This document shows positions 17,192 to 26,700 of a stretch of 64,000 nt of DNA, piece by piece (the stretch's first letter is position 1; each line of letters begins with the position of its first letter). Position numbers and translations under genes: made by a program. Under the pieces are notes generated by a model. The model had not been told where the DNA came from. It did not search any database and saw nothing but the letters and a program-made list of their open reading frames with translations. Where the stretch lies: contig NZ_JAJEWQ010000002.1 of assembly GCF_020687805.1 (NCBI RefSeq), positions 623,300 to 687,299 of the forward strand, written 5' to 3'. The stretch is from Planctobacterium marinum. GTDB taxonomy: Bacteria; Pseudomonadota; Gammaproteobacteria; Enterobacterales; Alteromonadaceae.

Positions 17192-17545
17192 ATGATGAAA
17201 ACATCCAATATAAAAATTCTTTTGCTAGTTGTATTCGGTATCTTTTTGGCAGGTTGTTCCAATACTGCGTTTTATCACAAAAATATGATGAGAGGCCAAG
17301 TGGTTGAGCAGTCTACTGATCGAACTCTGATTTGTATTGGTGCTAAACATGGCGCAGAGATTGGACAAAAATATAGTGTTATTAGATTCCATGAGGAAAT
17401 TGCGCCGGGTGAAGGTGATGATCCGTACACCATTGAAAAAGTGGGAACGGTACAAATTACTAAAATTGTGAATGATCACTTCGCAACGGTAAAACTCCTA
17501 TCTGGTGACATTGCGGCGAAAGATATGGTGGAACTTGAAGACTAA
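17192..17545 (+). CDS. Small lipoprotein in the copper operon
   Basis: A 117-residue protein with a lipobox (LLLVVFGIFLAGC) that predicts lipid attachment at Cys about 22. The mature part is a small beta-rich domain (VVEQSTDRTLICIGAKHGAEIGQKYSVIRF, VGTVQITKIVNDHFATVKLLSGDI), similar in feel to SH3-like or FlgT-C-like domains. I cannot assign a named family. ATG codons stand at 17192 and 17195 behind GAGGAAAA. Its place between metal genes and DUF5676 makes a role in envelope metal handling likely, but the sequence alone does not show metal ligands. Confidence 0.65.
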   Translation: MMKTSNIKILLLVVFGIFLAGCSNTAFYHKNMMRGQVVEQSTDRTLICIGAKHGAEIGQKYSVIRFHEEIAPGEGDDPYTIEKVGTVQITKIVNDHFATVKLLSGDIAAKDMVELED

Positions 17546-17581
17546 TGAAGTGGTGGCGAAAGCCACCATAGGAGAATAACG

Positions 17582-17839
17582 ATGAAACTTAATGAAAAAG
17601 CTTTTGCGTTGGCTTGTGCCGCCGCCTTTGCCATTGTTTGGGTTGTGTGTTCAGTTCTGGTTATGGTGATGCCTGATATGATGTCCGGTATGACTGGAAA
17701 CATGTTACATACTGATTGGAAAAGCATGGGCTGGCATATGTCCTTTATAGGGGTATTTATTGGTGGCTTTTTATGGGCGTTATTGATGGGGATCACTGGC
17801 TGGCTGATCGCTAAAATCTATAATATGCAATCAAGTTAG
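17582..17839 (+). CDS. DUF5676 small membrane protein
   Basis: An 85-residue protein with two membrane segments (ACAAAFAIVWVVCSVLVMVMP and MSFIGVFIGGFLWALLMGITGWLIAKIYN) joined by a Met-rich loop (MMSGMTGNMLHTDWKSMGWHM). This is the pattern of DUF5676, frequently found with copper P-type ATPases. The loop Met and His could form Cu(I) ligands at the membrane face. An AGGAG site lies about six bases before the ATG. It is probably the last gene of the copA operon. No function is established for the family that I know of. Confidence 0.75.
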   Translation: MKLNEKAFALACAAAFAIVWVVCSVLVMVMPDMMSGMTGNMLHTDWKSMGWHMSFIGVFIGGFLWALLMGITGWLIAKIYNMQSS

Positions 17840-17857
17840 CAGAGAAGGTAAATTTTA

Positions 17858-18232
17858 GTGGAATTATCTCAAGGACATTATTTGAAGCAATGGTTGGGCA
17901 ATACATTAATTATTGAGTTAATTGGTGAATTAACCGTTAACGGATTAAAACAATATTTGGAAGAGATTCGCGCTGAGCTATCTTCTGATAACCAGTCTGT
18001 TAATTTTATTTTGGATCTATCTTGTTTTAAGGGTGTAGTTGTTAGTAGTTGCTGTAACGTAGAACCAATATCAATGCAAATACGCTCTACTGGAGTTACT
18101 TCAGCGAGGAAAGCTATTGTTGGAGATAAGTCAAAAGTTGTTCAAATAGATATAACCGAGTTTCCGGGATGCTCTATTAATAATACTGAACACTTTAGTG
18201 ACCTGAGTAGCGCGTTAAGGTGGATTCAATGA
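17858..18232 (+). CDS. STAS-like small protein
   Basis: A 124-residue cytoplasmic protein with GTG start. The layout (LIIELIGELTVNGLKQYLEEIRAELSS, then NFILDLSCFKGVVVSSC, and a later strand-helix part) resembles STAS or SpoIIAA-like domains, which bind nucleotides or partner kinases. The usual phospho-acceptor Ser position is occupied by VVSSCC, so Ser is available. It is 18 bases after the DUF5676 gene. It may be a regulatory protein unrelated to copper, trapped between the copper block and the resolvase. Family assignment is tentative. Confidence 0.5.
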   Translation: MELSQGHYLKQWLGNTLIIELIGELTVNGLKQYLEEIRAELSSDNQSVNFILDLSCFKGVVVSSCCNVEPISMQIRSTGVTSARKAIVGDKSKVVQIDITEFPGCSINNTEHFSDLSSALRWIQ

Positions 18233-18304
18233 TGCTTACTATTTGCCTGATTATTAAAAAGTATAAATAAAAGTAACGGATGTTAAACTAAAGATGGCAT
18301 TTAG

Positions 18305-18371
18305 TTTCGTTCATGAACGAAATGTATTTTGTGGACTTTCGTTCACCTAATTGTTAAGGTGTACGAAAGTC
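18305..18371. repeat. res-like dyads upstream of the resolvase gene
   Basis: Bases 18305-18322 form a perfect 18-base palindrome (TTTCGTTCA / TGAACGAAA). Bases 18334-18347 and 18358-18371 form a second inverted pair (GACTTTCGTTCACC against GGTGTACGAAAGTC, one mismatch) around a 10-base AT-rich centre. A further TTTCGTAC lies at 18378-18385. The shared TTTCGTxCA core and the place just before the resolvase ATG fit recombinase binding subsites, as in Tn3-family res loci. Confidence 0.65.
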
Positions 18372-18386
18372 ACAGGTTTCGTACAT

Positions 18387-18962
18387 ATGAAAGTTGGTTT
18401 TGCAAGAGTCTCAACTAAAGAACAAGATTTGAATGTTCAACTGTCCAAGCTTGACGCTCATGGCTGTGAAAAAATATTTCAAGGCAAACAGTCTGGTGCT
18501 TCGGTTAGAAATGAAGAAAAGCTAAAGGAATTAATCGATTTTATCAGGGAAGGTGATGAAGTAATTGTTACCCGCCTTGATCGTCTAGGCCGATCATTAA
18601 AGTCTATTCTTGAGGCTATTGAAAGTATCCACAAAAAGGGCGCTTGTTTAAATATTATTGACGGCTCCCTTAATACTAAAAATGATAACCCGTTTGCCAC
18701 CGCCATGATCAACCTATGTGGAGTATTCGCTCAACTTGAGCGGGATCTTATAAAAGCCAGAACAGCAGAAGGTCGTGAAGAGGCTAAGGCTAAGGGAAAA
18801 CATATGGGCAGATTGCCTGCATTGTCAGACAAAGAAGCGAAAGAACTATATAAAGATAAATTATCTGGTGAATCGATTTCTGCATTAGCGAAGAAATATT
18901 CTGTTAGCCGCCCGACGGTTCATCGAACTATTGAAAGAATGGAACAGAAAAATAATAAATAA
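18387..18962 (+). CDS. Serine recombinase, resolvase/invertase type
   Basis: A 191-residue small serine recombinase. The nucleophile is Ser9 in KVGFARVSTKEQD; RLDRLGRS and FAQLERDLIKARTAEG are the other conserved blocks; and the C-terminal helix-turn-helix (SGESISALAKKYSVSRPTVHRTIERM) is complete. Length and order fit Tn3-type resolvases or DNA invertases. Start ATG 18387 is chosen because it begins directly with the catalytic domain; an upstream in-frame TTG at 18351 lies inside the res-like dyads. Only 11 bases separate its stop from qatA, so recombinase and defence genes may be co-transcribed. Confidence 0.88.
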   Translation: MKVGFARVSTKEQDLNVQLSKLDAHGCEKIFQGKQSGASVRNEEKLKELIDFIREGDEVIVTRLDRLGRSLKSILEAIESIHKKGACLNIIDGSLNTKNDNPFATAMINLCGVFAQLERDLIKARTAEGREEAKAKGKHMGRLPALSDKEAKELYKDKLSGESISALAKKYSVSRPTVHRTIERMEQKNNK

Positions 18963-18973
18963 AAGGAGATGTT

Positions 18974-20734
18974 ATGTGGTCTGATAAAGAATCAAAAATT
19001 GATTTCTTAAATTTTAATGAAACGGCTGAGTCGATTAAAGATCTTATAACTGAAAAGGAATTAATGCCTATTAGCATCGGTGTCTTTGGTGATTGGGGCG
19101 CAGGAAAATCGACGATTCTTGAACTTACCAAAGCATCTTTGGAGACTGATGAACAAGAATATATCCAAGTGCATTTCGATGCATGGACTTTCCAAGGATA
19201 CGATGATGCTAAAGCAGCGCTATTAGAAACAATCGCATCGACTTTAGTTAAAAAAGCAGCGGACGATAAAAACCTAAGTGCAAAAGCGAAAGAGTTTGCT
19301 GGACGAATAGATAAGATCAGACTGATGGGACTACTAATGGATGGTGGTGCGGCATTAGCTGGTATACCAACTATGGGTGGTATACAAAAGATCATGGGAC
19401 TATTCAGTGGTGGTGACGATGGTGAACTGGATGTTGATGATGTAAAAGGTGCTGTCGATGGCGCTAAGAATGTAGCGAAGAAAAACAAAGGTTTGATCAA
19501 AGATAAGAAATCATTCTCACCTCCTAAAGAAATTAAAGAGTTCCGAAAAGCATATTCTGATCTGTTAGATGAGTTTGATAAGCCACTTATTGTCTATGTC
19601 GATAACTTAGATCGCTGTTCTCCATTTAATGCCATTTCAACACTTGAGGCGATCAGGTTATTTCTATTTTTACCAAATACCGCATTTGTCATTGCTGCCG
19701 ATGAAGACATGATCCGCTTGGCAGTGCCTGAGTATCACAAAGGTGCATCTCAACGACATCAAACTGATTATTTAGACAAGCTTATTCAAATTCCTGTGCA
19801 TGTACCAAGACCCGGCGTTCTGGAGATAAGGGCATATTTAATGATGCTTACTGCTCAAGACCACGGCGTTACCGATGCGCAATTAGAAACGATAAGATGT
19901 GCCCTTGAAGAGTCATTAAGGCTGTCGTGGAAACAACCACAAATAACCGTTGATGAGCTACTTCAAGATCACGCAATCGAAAAGCATTCAGAACTCAGAA
20001 GTAAATTTGTAGTTGCTGAGCAGTTAGCTCCACTATTAGCTGAATCTACAAACATTAACGGCAACCCTCGCATAGTTAAGCGATTACTGAACCAAGTGAA
20101 GATGAGAAAGAAAACGGCTCACCGTCGAGGAATGCAGCTTGACGAAAAAACTATCACTAAGCTGGTCATTTTTGAGAGGTGCTTAGGCACTCAGGCTACT
20201 AACAAGCTTTATGAATTAATTGATAAGGAAAACGGATATCCAAAAGTATTAGCGGATCTCGAAAATTCAGAAGTTGAATTTGACGAAATAAAGTTACCTG
20301 AAGAGTGGAAGCTGGACTTAGCTTTTATTGATAAATGGTCAAAATTACCTCCAATGTTTACTGAGATGGATTTGACTCCAGCGGCATATCTGAGTCGAGA
20401 AAGCATTCCAATGGGCGCTGTAAATGCGGTAATGTCTGGAGCCGCTCAAAAACTTGTAGAAGAATTAATGAAGCAAAAGGTTAGGGTCAGTGGCGTTAAC
20501 TCTACAGCTATTACCACAACACCGAAGGAAGAATATATGTCAGTCATGGATGGTTTGATTGAAAACTTTAAGTTGATTGGTGATTGGACCGAAAGACCAA
20601 CAGGCATTTATGGAGCGGTACTACTTGCCAAGCAGGATGATAAATGTTGCTTAAGTCTTCTTACATTTTTAAAAAGCTTGCCCCGCCAAAGATGGCTTAA
20701 TCCAATTTTAAAAGAACTAGAGGGAACTAAATAA
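18974..20734 (+). CDS. qatA: QatA, KAP-family P-loop ATPase of the Qat anti-phage system
   Basis: A 586-residue KAP-type NTPase. Walker A is GVFGDWGAGKSTIL (residues about 36-49); Walker B is LIVYVDNLDRCSP (about 205-217); the sensor-like stretch FVIAADEDMIRLAVPEYH follows. Between them lies a Gly-rich insert (about 115-160) that may touch membrane. KAP ATPases with a QueC-like and a TatD-like partner define Qat, a defence system in which all four proteins take part in stopping phage. AAGGAG stands before the ATG. The order qatA-qatB-qatC-qatD is complete here. Confidence 0.85.
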   Translation: MWSDKESKIDFLNFNETAESIKDLITEKELMPISIGVFGDWGAGKSTILELTKASLETDEQEYIQVHFDAWTFQGYDDAKAALLETIASTLVKKAADDKNLSAKAKEFAGRIDKIRLMGLLMDGGAALAGIPTMGGIQKIMGLFSGGDDGELDVDDVKGAVDGAKNVAKKNKGLIKDKKSFSPPKEIKEFRKAYSDLLDEFDKPLIVYVDNLDRCSPFNAISTLEAIRLFLFLPNTAFVIAADEDMIRLAVPEYHKGASQRHQTDYLDKLIQIPVHVPRPGVLEIRAYLMMLTAQDHGVTDAQLETIRCALEESLRLSWKQPQITVDELLQDHAIEKHSELRSKFVVAEQLAPLLAESTNINGNPRIVKRLLNQVKMRKKTAHRRGMQLDEKTITKLVIFERCLGTQATNKLYELIDKENGYPKVLADLENSEVEFDEIKLPEEWKLDLAFIDKWSKLPPMFTEMDLTPAAYLSRESIPMGAVNAVMSGAAQKLVEELMKQKVRVSGVNSTAITTTPKEEYMSVMDGLIENFKLIGDWTERPTGIYGAVLLAKQDDKCCLSLLTFLKSLPRQRWLNPILKELEGTK

Positions 20735-20735
20735 T

Positions 20736-21623
20736 ATGGGTACGTCCGCATCGTCAACAGGACCGAATAACAAGAGTCCACTTATTCCATCTTGGGCAGA
20801 GCAAGGAGATCCAGTCACAATAGAACCTGCATCAGGTACTGATGGGGATGATCAAACTGGCTCTGATAATAATCAAGCTGATGATCAGAATGACAATAGC
20901 AATGATATTGACAATGACAAGGTTCAACAAGAAATCGGTGGTTCACCTACAGCAACACCGCCTCCAAATAGGTTTGCCAGTGCCAGAAGAGCATTTGGTA
21001 AATATGCACAAACAGGTGGCTCAACCTCAGATCTAAGGCGTTCATTAAAAAGTTACTCTAGAAAAGGCTCTGGCGGAGGTAAAAACACAAGCCGGAGACT
21101 AGCAAGCGGCATAACTGCTGGTTCTGGATTGCTTGGTGTCATGCGTGGCGACACCGTAACGATTAATAATCAAAGCTTGTCATTAGGTGATTTAACTGGG
21201 TTATCAACTGACCAAGCAATTGACAAAATTGCTAGTCATTTAGCACCTGATAATGCCGATTCGGATGCTGTTAGAGTTGCGTTAGATTACGCGTTAGAAG
21301 AAGCGCTACCCGATACTGAAGAATTTGATCCTAACAGTTTTACCGACGAAGTTATCCAAGAAGCCATAGGCTGTTATTTAACAGATCTTATATTTCAAGA
21401 TGTTGTAGAAGGAATGGGCAGAGCTTGGTTTCACGTTGAGCCTGCAAGCAAGCATCATCAAATGGAAGTTGAATTAAGGGAATTAATAAAAGTGATCACG
21501 CAAGAGCAGTTAGACAAAGTAACTAATGGCAACCCCAGTACTATTAGCAAAGAAAATATTACTAAAATTCAAGCCGATGCTATTGCTATGACGGTTGATG
21601 AATGGGAGAGCTTTGATGACTAA
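20736..21623 (+). CDS. qatB: QatB, Qat defence component
   Basis: A 295-residue protein beginning MGTSASSTGPNNKSPLIPSW, the conserved start of QatB proteins, followed by a low-complexity acidic segment rich in Asp, Asn and Gln (residues about 28-65), a basic Ser/Gly-rich stretch, and a helical C-terminal half (LTGLSTDQAIDKIASHL, VIQEAIGCYLTDLIFQDV). Its biochemical job is not known to me; it is an essential partner in described Qat systems. It starts one base after the qatA stop and its end overlaps the start of qatC. Confidence 0.8.
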   Translation: MGTSASSTGPNNKSPLIPSWAEQGDPVTIEPASGTDGDDQTGSDNNQADDQNDNSNDIDNDKVQQEIGGSPTATPPPNRFASARRAFGKYAQTGGSTSDLRRSLKSYSRKGSGGGKNTSRRLASGITAGSGLLGVMRGDTVTINNQSLSLGDLTGLSTDQAIDKIASHLAPDNADSDAVRVALDYALEEALPDTEEFDPNSFTDEVIQEAIGCYLTDLIFQDVVEGMGRAWFHVEPASKHHQMEVELRELIKVITQEQLDKVTNGNPSTISKENITKIQADAIAMTVDEWESFDD

Positions 21624-22950
21624 TTTTTATTTTAACCATGACCCAGCTAACTTGCCTGATTTTTCTGATGATTGTCATCCTGTCCAAATGTTTCATACGC
21701 ATCAAAATGACATTACTAAGCACAGCTTAGTGTCAAAGCAATTGCTTCAAACAGTACGTGATTTAGGATTGCATGTAGATGCTGATGCAATAGACCTCAT
21801 AACAATTGCAACCGCCGTTACCGCCGCTGATACATTTGAATTGAGGGATAATGCAGAAAATGCATGGGCTAGAAAAATGCACTTGCATGTTCCTGTTACC
21901 GATGAGGATATGTGGAATTTTGTAGAGCCTGAACTAAGTTCTTTGCTCAACTTTCTAACAGGGGACCAATGGCGATTTACGTTTGAAAAAACAACTATGG
22001 CAATGCCTGCTCCTAAAAATAGTGAGCAAGCGAAAGCAAAGGCAAAGTCATTAATTGGACTCAACTCAGTTTGCCTTTTTTCTGGTGGTCTTGATAGCGC
22101 AGTTGGTGCAATTGACATTTTAAACGGAGAGTCAGATTTAAAACCGCTTTTGGTTAGTCACGCTTATCGTGGTGATGGTGCGAAACAGGAAGATATTAAG
22201 CAATTATTATCCCCGCCATTCGGCGAATTGTCCTATTCAATGTCTCCTCACATAATTAAGCATTTAGAAGGTAAAACTGACATTAGCATGAGGGGAAGAA
22301 GCTTCAATTTTCTAGCTATGACGGTACTTGGTATATCAGCCTTAAGAAATGCTAATTGCGATAGCAGTATTGAAACCATTGTCGTCCCTGAGAATGGCTA
22401 TATTTCTATAAATCCGCCGCTTACCAGAAGAAGGATTGGTAGCCATAGTACTAGAACTACTCATCCTAATTTTCTAAACAGGCTTGAATCTTTGCTTAGA
22501 GACACTGGGTTTCATGTCAAATTTGTAAATCCGTATCAATTCAAAACTAAAGGTGAAATGTTAGCGGAATGTTTTGATCAAGACGCAATTAGAAAAGCCG
22601 TTCCCTTGAGCGTTTCATGCAGTCATTGGCACAGAGAGCATAAACAGTGTGGGCATTGTGTACCTTGTCTTATTCGAAGAGCGTCAGTTTTTCATGCTGG
22701 TTTTACACAAGATGCGCCATACAAAACAAAGCGGTTGAAAGGGCTTATCAAAGAAAAAGATACGCGTGATGATCTCCAAGCGGTTCAAACTGCCATTATT
22801 CGGTTGAAGAAAACAGATAATTATCGTTCTTGGTTACGAATGTCGGGGCCGATACCGCAAGATAAACATATACGAGAAAAATTAGAATCAACTATTAAGC
22901 GAGGATTGGCAGAGGTTGAATTATTTCTCCAAGCGGATAAATCGTCATGA
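21616..22950 (+). CDS. qatC: QatC, QueC-like PP-loop protein of the Qat system
   Basis: A 444-residue protein. The PP-loop LFSGGLDSAVGAID (SGGLDS at about 156-161) and a Cys cluster of the QueC type (CSHWHREHKQCGHCVPC, about residues 334-350) match the 7-cyano-7-deazaguanine synthase family. It is much longer than QueC (about 230), with an extra N-terminal domain of about 150 residues. It therefore belongs to defence-associated QueC-like proteins and not to queuosine synthesis; no queD, queE or queF is near. ATG 21616 with GGGAG is used; it overlaps the qatB stop. Confidence 0.85.
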   Translation: MTNFYFNHDPANLPDFSDDCHPVQMFHTHQNDITKHSLVSKQLLQTVRDLGLHVDADAIDLITIATAVTAADTFELRDNAENAWARKMHLHVPVTDEDMWNFVEPELSSLLNFLTGDQWRFTFEKTTMAMPAPKNSEQAKAKAKSLIGLNSVCLFSGGLDSAVGAIDILNGESDLKPLLVSHAYRGDGAKQEDIKQLLSPPFGELSYSMSPHIIKHLEGKTDISMRGRSFNFLAMTVLGISALRNANCDSSIETIVVPENGYISINPPLTRRRIGSHSTRTTHPNFLNRLESLLRDTGFHVKFVNPYQFKTKGEMLAECFDQDAIRKAVPLSVSCSHWHREHKQCGHCVPCLIRRASVFHAGFTQDAPYKTKRLKGLIKEKDTRDDLQAVQTAIIRLKKTDNYRSWLRMSGPIPQDKHIREKLESTIKRGLAEVELFLQADKSS

Positions 22951-23678
22951 TGGACCTTCATTGCCACGTTGATTTATATCCAGATCATCAAGAGGTATTG
23001 AACGACATAAAAAGCAGTAAGTATTACGTGCTATCAGTAACTACGGTGCCTTCAGCGTTTGAAGGTACGGTCCAGTTAACAAGTGGCATAAAACACTGCA
23101 AAACGGCTTTGGGACTGCACCCTCAACTTGCTCATCTAAGGAAAAATGAATTACCTCTATTCGATAAGCTAGTTGATAGAACTAGATATATTGGAGAAAT
23201 TGGGCTGGATGGCTCAAAAGGTTATGCTGATTACTTTGATGATCAATTAGAGGTTTTCACGCATATTTTGAAAAAATGTGAAGGCTTTGATAACAAAATA
23301 CTAACTATCCATAGTCTTAATGCGACAGGTGAAGTACTTGAACAACTTAAGTTATACCCCAATGCTGGTACTGCCATTCTTCATTGGTTTTTAGGTACTA
23401 AGAAGCAAGTTCTAGAAGCCGTCGAGTTAGGCTGTTTCTTCTCAATTGGGCCAGCCATGCTAACTTCAGCTAGAGGCAAGAAAGTAATATCATGGATACC
23501 TCAAGATAGGGTTTTACTTGAAACTGATGGTCCATTTGCCAAGGTAAAAGGGAAAATATTGTTTCCTTCCGATAGTGATGCTGTCATTGGTTATTTAGCT
23601 GATATTTGGGCAACTCAAAATACTGTAATAATTGACCAGCTCTCATTAAATTTTAGATGTATAGTTGCTGTAAATTGA
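22947..23678 (+). CDS. qatD: QatD, TatD-family metal-dependent DNase of the Qat system
   Basis: A 243-residue TatD-type hydrolase of the amidohydrolase fold. The metal motif HxHxD is at the very start (MMDLHCHVDLYPDH). GEIGLDGSKG carries the conserved Glu, IHSLNA and ILHWFLG hold the later His ligands, and LETDGPF the catalytic Asp. It should cut DNA exonucleolytically. Its ATG overlaps the qatC stop by four bases, so translation is coupled. As the last gene it is followed by a bidirectional hairpin terminator. Confidence 0.85.
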   Translation: MMDLHCHVDLYPDHQEVLNDIKSSKYYVLSVTTVPSAFEGTVQLTSGIKHCKTALGLHPQLAHLRKNELPLFDKLVDRTRYIGEIGLDGSKGYADYFDDQLEVFTHILKKCEGFDNKILTIHSLNATGEVLEQLKLYPNAGTAILHWFLGTKKQVLEAVELGCFFSIGPAMLTSARGKKVISWIPQDRVLLETDGPFAKVKGKILFPSDSDAVIGYLADIWATQNTVIIDQLSLNFRCIVAVN

Positions 23679-23702
23679 GTAAAACAGGGCAACTTAATAA
23701 AA

Positions 23703-23731
23703 AGGCTTCTCTAAAAAATTACGAGAAGCCT
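23703..23731. terminator. Bidirectional terminator between qatD and czcA
   Basis: AGGCTTCTC (23703-23711) pairs with GAGAAGCCT (23723-23731) around an AT-rich loop. Read leftward, the stem is followed by TTTTTATT, so it is a good intrinsic terminator for the czc operon; it is also placed to stop the qat operon from the other side. Confidence 0.8.
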
Positions 23732-23742
23732 CCAAATTAAAG

Positions 23743-26700
23743 TTAAGATTTGTATTTGCTATAAACAATTCTATATAGAACAGGCAAAACGACTAAAGTA
23801 AGTAAAGTCGAGGAAATAATTCCTCCAATTACCACCGTCGCTAATGGCCTCTGAACTTCAGCTCCAGTTCCGACGTTTAATGCCATAGGAATGAAACCTA
23901 AACTAGCAACCAAAGCGGTCATTAATACAGGGCGAAGCCTGATAGTTGCACCTTCGATAATAGAGTTTATTAGCTCTCCTGTTTCAAGTAATCGCTGTTT
24001 AATGAATGACAACATCACCAGTCCATTTAATACAGCTATCCCTGAAAGAGCGATAAATCCAACAGCAGCAGAAATTGAAAGAGGCATGTCTCTTAACCAC
24101 AAAGCCAGTACGCCGCCTGTAAGTGCTAAAGGCACACCACTAAATATGATCAGGGCATCTTTTATTGAACTAAATGCTATGACAAGCAGTGTCAAAATTA
24201 CAAACAATGTGGCAGGTACTACGATGGATAATCTTTGTGTTGCACTCTCAAGTTGCTCAAATGTTCCGCCGTACTCAAGCCAATAACCAGCAGGCAATTC
24301 AACGTTTTGTTGAATTTTTTGCTGTGCCTCTTGTACGAATGAGCCTAGATCTCGGTTTCTAACATTTGCGGTAACTACAATTCGTCGCTTACCATTTTCT
24401 CGGCTTATTTGACTTGGAACCGTTGTATAATTTAGCTCTGCAACCTCGCTTACAGGTACAAACTCACTACTACCTGTTGCGATTGGCAAATTACCTAGCT
24501 GATCAAGGTTGGCTCTCAACAGCTCTGGATATCTAACTACAATTTCAAATCGACGATCACCTTCGAATATTAACCCTGCGCCTTCACCTGACACGACTGT
24601 TTTTAACCAAGATTGTAAGTCGCTTGCATTTAACCCGTATAGCGCTAGTGCTTCAGGCTTGGGGTTAACGGTAAATATAGGCACGTCATCAACTTGTTCA
24701 AGCCGCGCATCAGCAACACCTGAAATGGTATTGAGTGTAGCCAAAATTTCTTGTGCAGAGCTGACAAGTTGGGATAGCTCATCACCGTAGAGCTTAATCC
24801 CCAAATCAGCTCTTACTCCGCTAATTAATTCGTTAAATCGCATCTGAATTGGTTGAGTAAACTCATAATTATTGCCGGGAATGGAACTGAGATCTTTTTC
24901 CAGTCTTTCAACAAAATCCGCTTTTGTTAAATTGGGGTTGGGCCATTGCTCTCTAGGCTTTAATATCAGAAAAGTATCAGTCACATTTGGCGGCATAGCG
25001 TCTGTCGCCACTTCTGCTGTGCCCGTTTTTGAAAACACCGTAACAACTTCATCATATTTTATAATTTGTTGTTCAAGTATCTTCTGCATTTCTACAGCTT
25101 GGTCAATACCCGTGCCCGGAATACGCATCGCGTGCAGTGCAATGTCACCTTCATTAAGTTGAGGAACAAATTCAGATCCTAATTTACTACCAAGTAATAT
25201 GCTAAATGTCACAAGTAAAGCAGCGCCGCAAACAACTAGCCAACGTAGTTTTAAAGCCCACTTCAAAACCGGACGATATACTGACTTAGCACCGACAATT
25301 ATCGGACTTTCTTTTTCGCTGATTTTGCCTTTCAAGAATAAAGCAACCGCAGCGGGGACGAGTGTGAAGGTAAATACCATTGCAGACAATAGAGCGATGA
25401 TCACCGTTGCGGCCATCGGATGAAACATTTTGCCCTCTACACCCGTCAAGGTAAACAAAGGCACATAGACAATCGTTATGATCAATACGCCAAAAACACT
25501 AGGTCGTATTACCTCATTGGTAGCAGAATAAACAATGTCTAGCCGTTCTTTCAGAGAAATGATTGAACCATTTCGTTTTTGGCTTTCTGCTAACCGCCTA
25601 ATGCAGTTCTCAACGATTATTACCGCACCATCGACAATCAATCCAAAATCCAAGGCTCCCAAACTCATTAAATTCGCCGAGACTTTGCTTTGAACCATGC
25701 CTGTGATTGTTGCCAACATTGCCAAAGGAATGACTGCGGCGGTAATTAAAGCGGCGCGTATGTTACCCAGTAATAGGAACAGTACAAAGATAACCAGTAG
25801 TGCGCCTTCAATGAGATTTTTCTGTACAGTGCTAATTGCTTTATCAACCAGCGTTGTCCTGTCATATAAGGGAACTATGGACACTCCTTGAGGTAAACTA
25901 TTTTGGATTTCACTAAGCTTGTCACCAACAGCCAATGCCACTGAGCGTGAATTTTCTCCTACCAGCATCATTGCTGTTCCAATCACACTTTCCTTGCCTT
26001 TCAGTGATGCGGCACCAGTCCTAAGCTCTTTTCCGATTGCAACCTCGGAGACATCTTTAACTTTTACAAGTGTGCCGTCGTCGCTTTTAATAATGACGTT
26101 TTGGATGTCTTGAATAGATTGCAACTGAGCTTGTGAACGAACAAGAATTTGCTGTCCGCTTCTTTCGATGAATCCAGCCCCTTGATTTGCATTATTTCGC
26201 ATTATTGCATTTGATAGCGCTTCACTGGTAACACCGAAGTGCAACATCTTTAAAGGATCAGGATTGATATGGTATTGCTTTTTATAGCCCCCAATTGCAT
26301 TGATTTCCGTAATCCCTTTAACCAATGCAAGTTGTGGTTTCACTACCCAGTCATGGATCTCCCGTAACGCCATCTCATCATAGGGTAGGCCACTATTCTG
26401 CTTTGCACTTTCGTCGGCAGTTAAACTGTACATGTATATTTCGCCGAGGCCCGTAGCAATTGGCCCCATTTCTGGTTCAATGCCAAACGGTAGTTGCTCC
26501 TTAATTGCGCTAAGTCGCTCATTGATTAGGTTTCTGGCAAAATACAAATCTGTGCCTTCTTCAAATACAACAGTCACTTGCGACAGGCCATATCGAGAAA
26601 GTGAACGGGTATAATCCAGCTTAGGTAAACCCGCCAAGCCCGTTTCGACGATAAACGTGATCCGCTGCTCTGTTTCCAACGGTGAATAACCTTGAGCTTG

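Noticed and set aside
21616-22950. QueC-like gene as part of queuosine synthesis
   Set aside because: It is about twice the length of QueC, no other que genes are near, and it is locked between qatB and qatD with overlaps.
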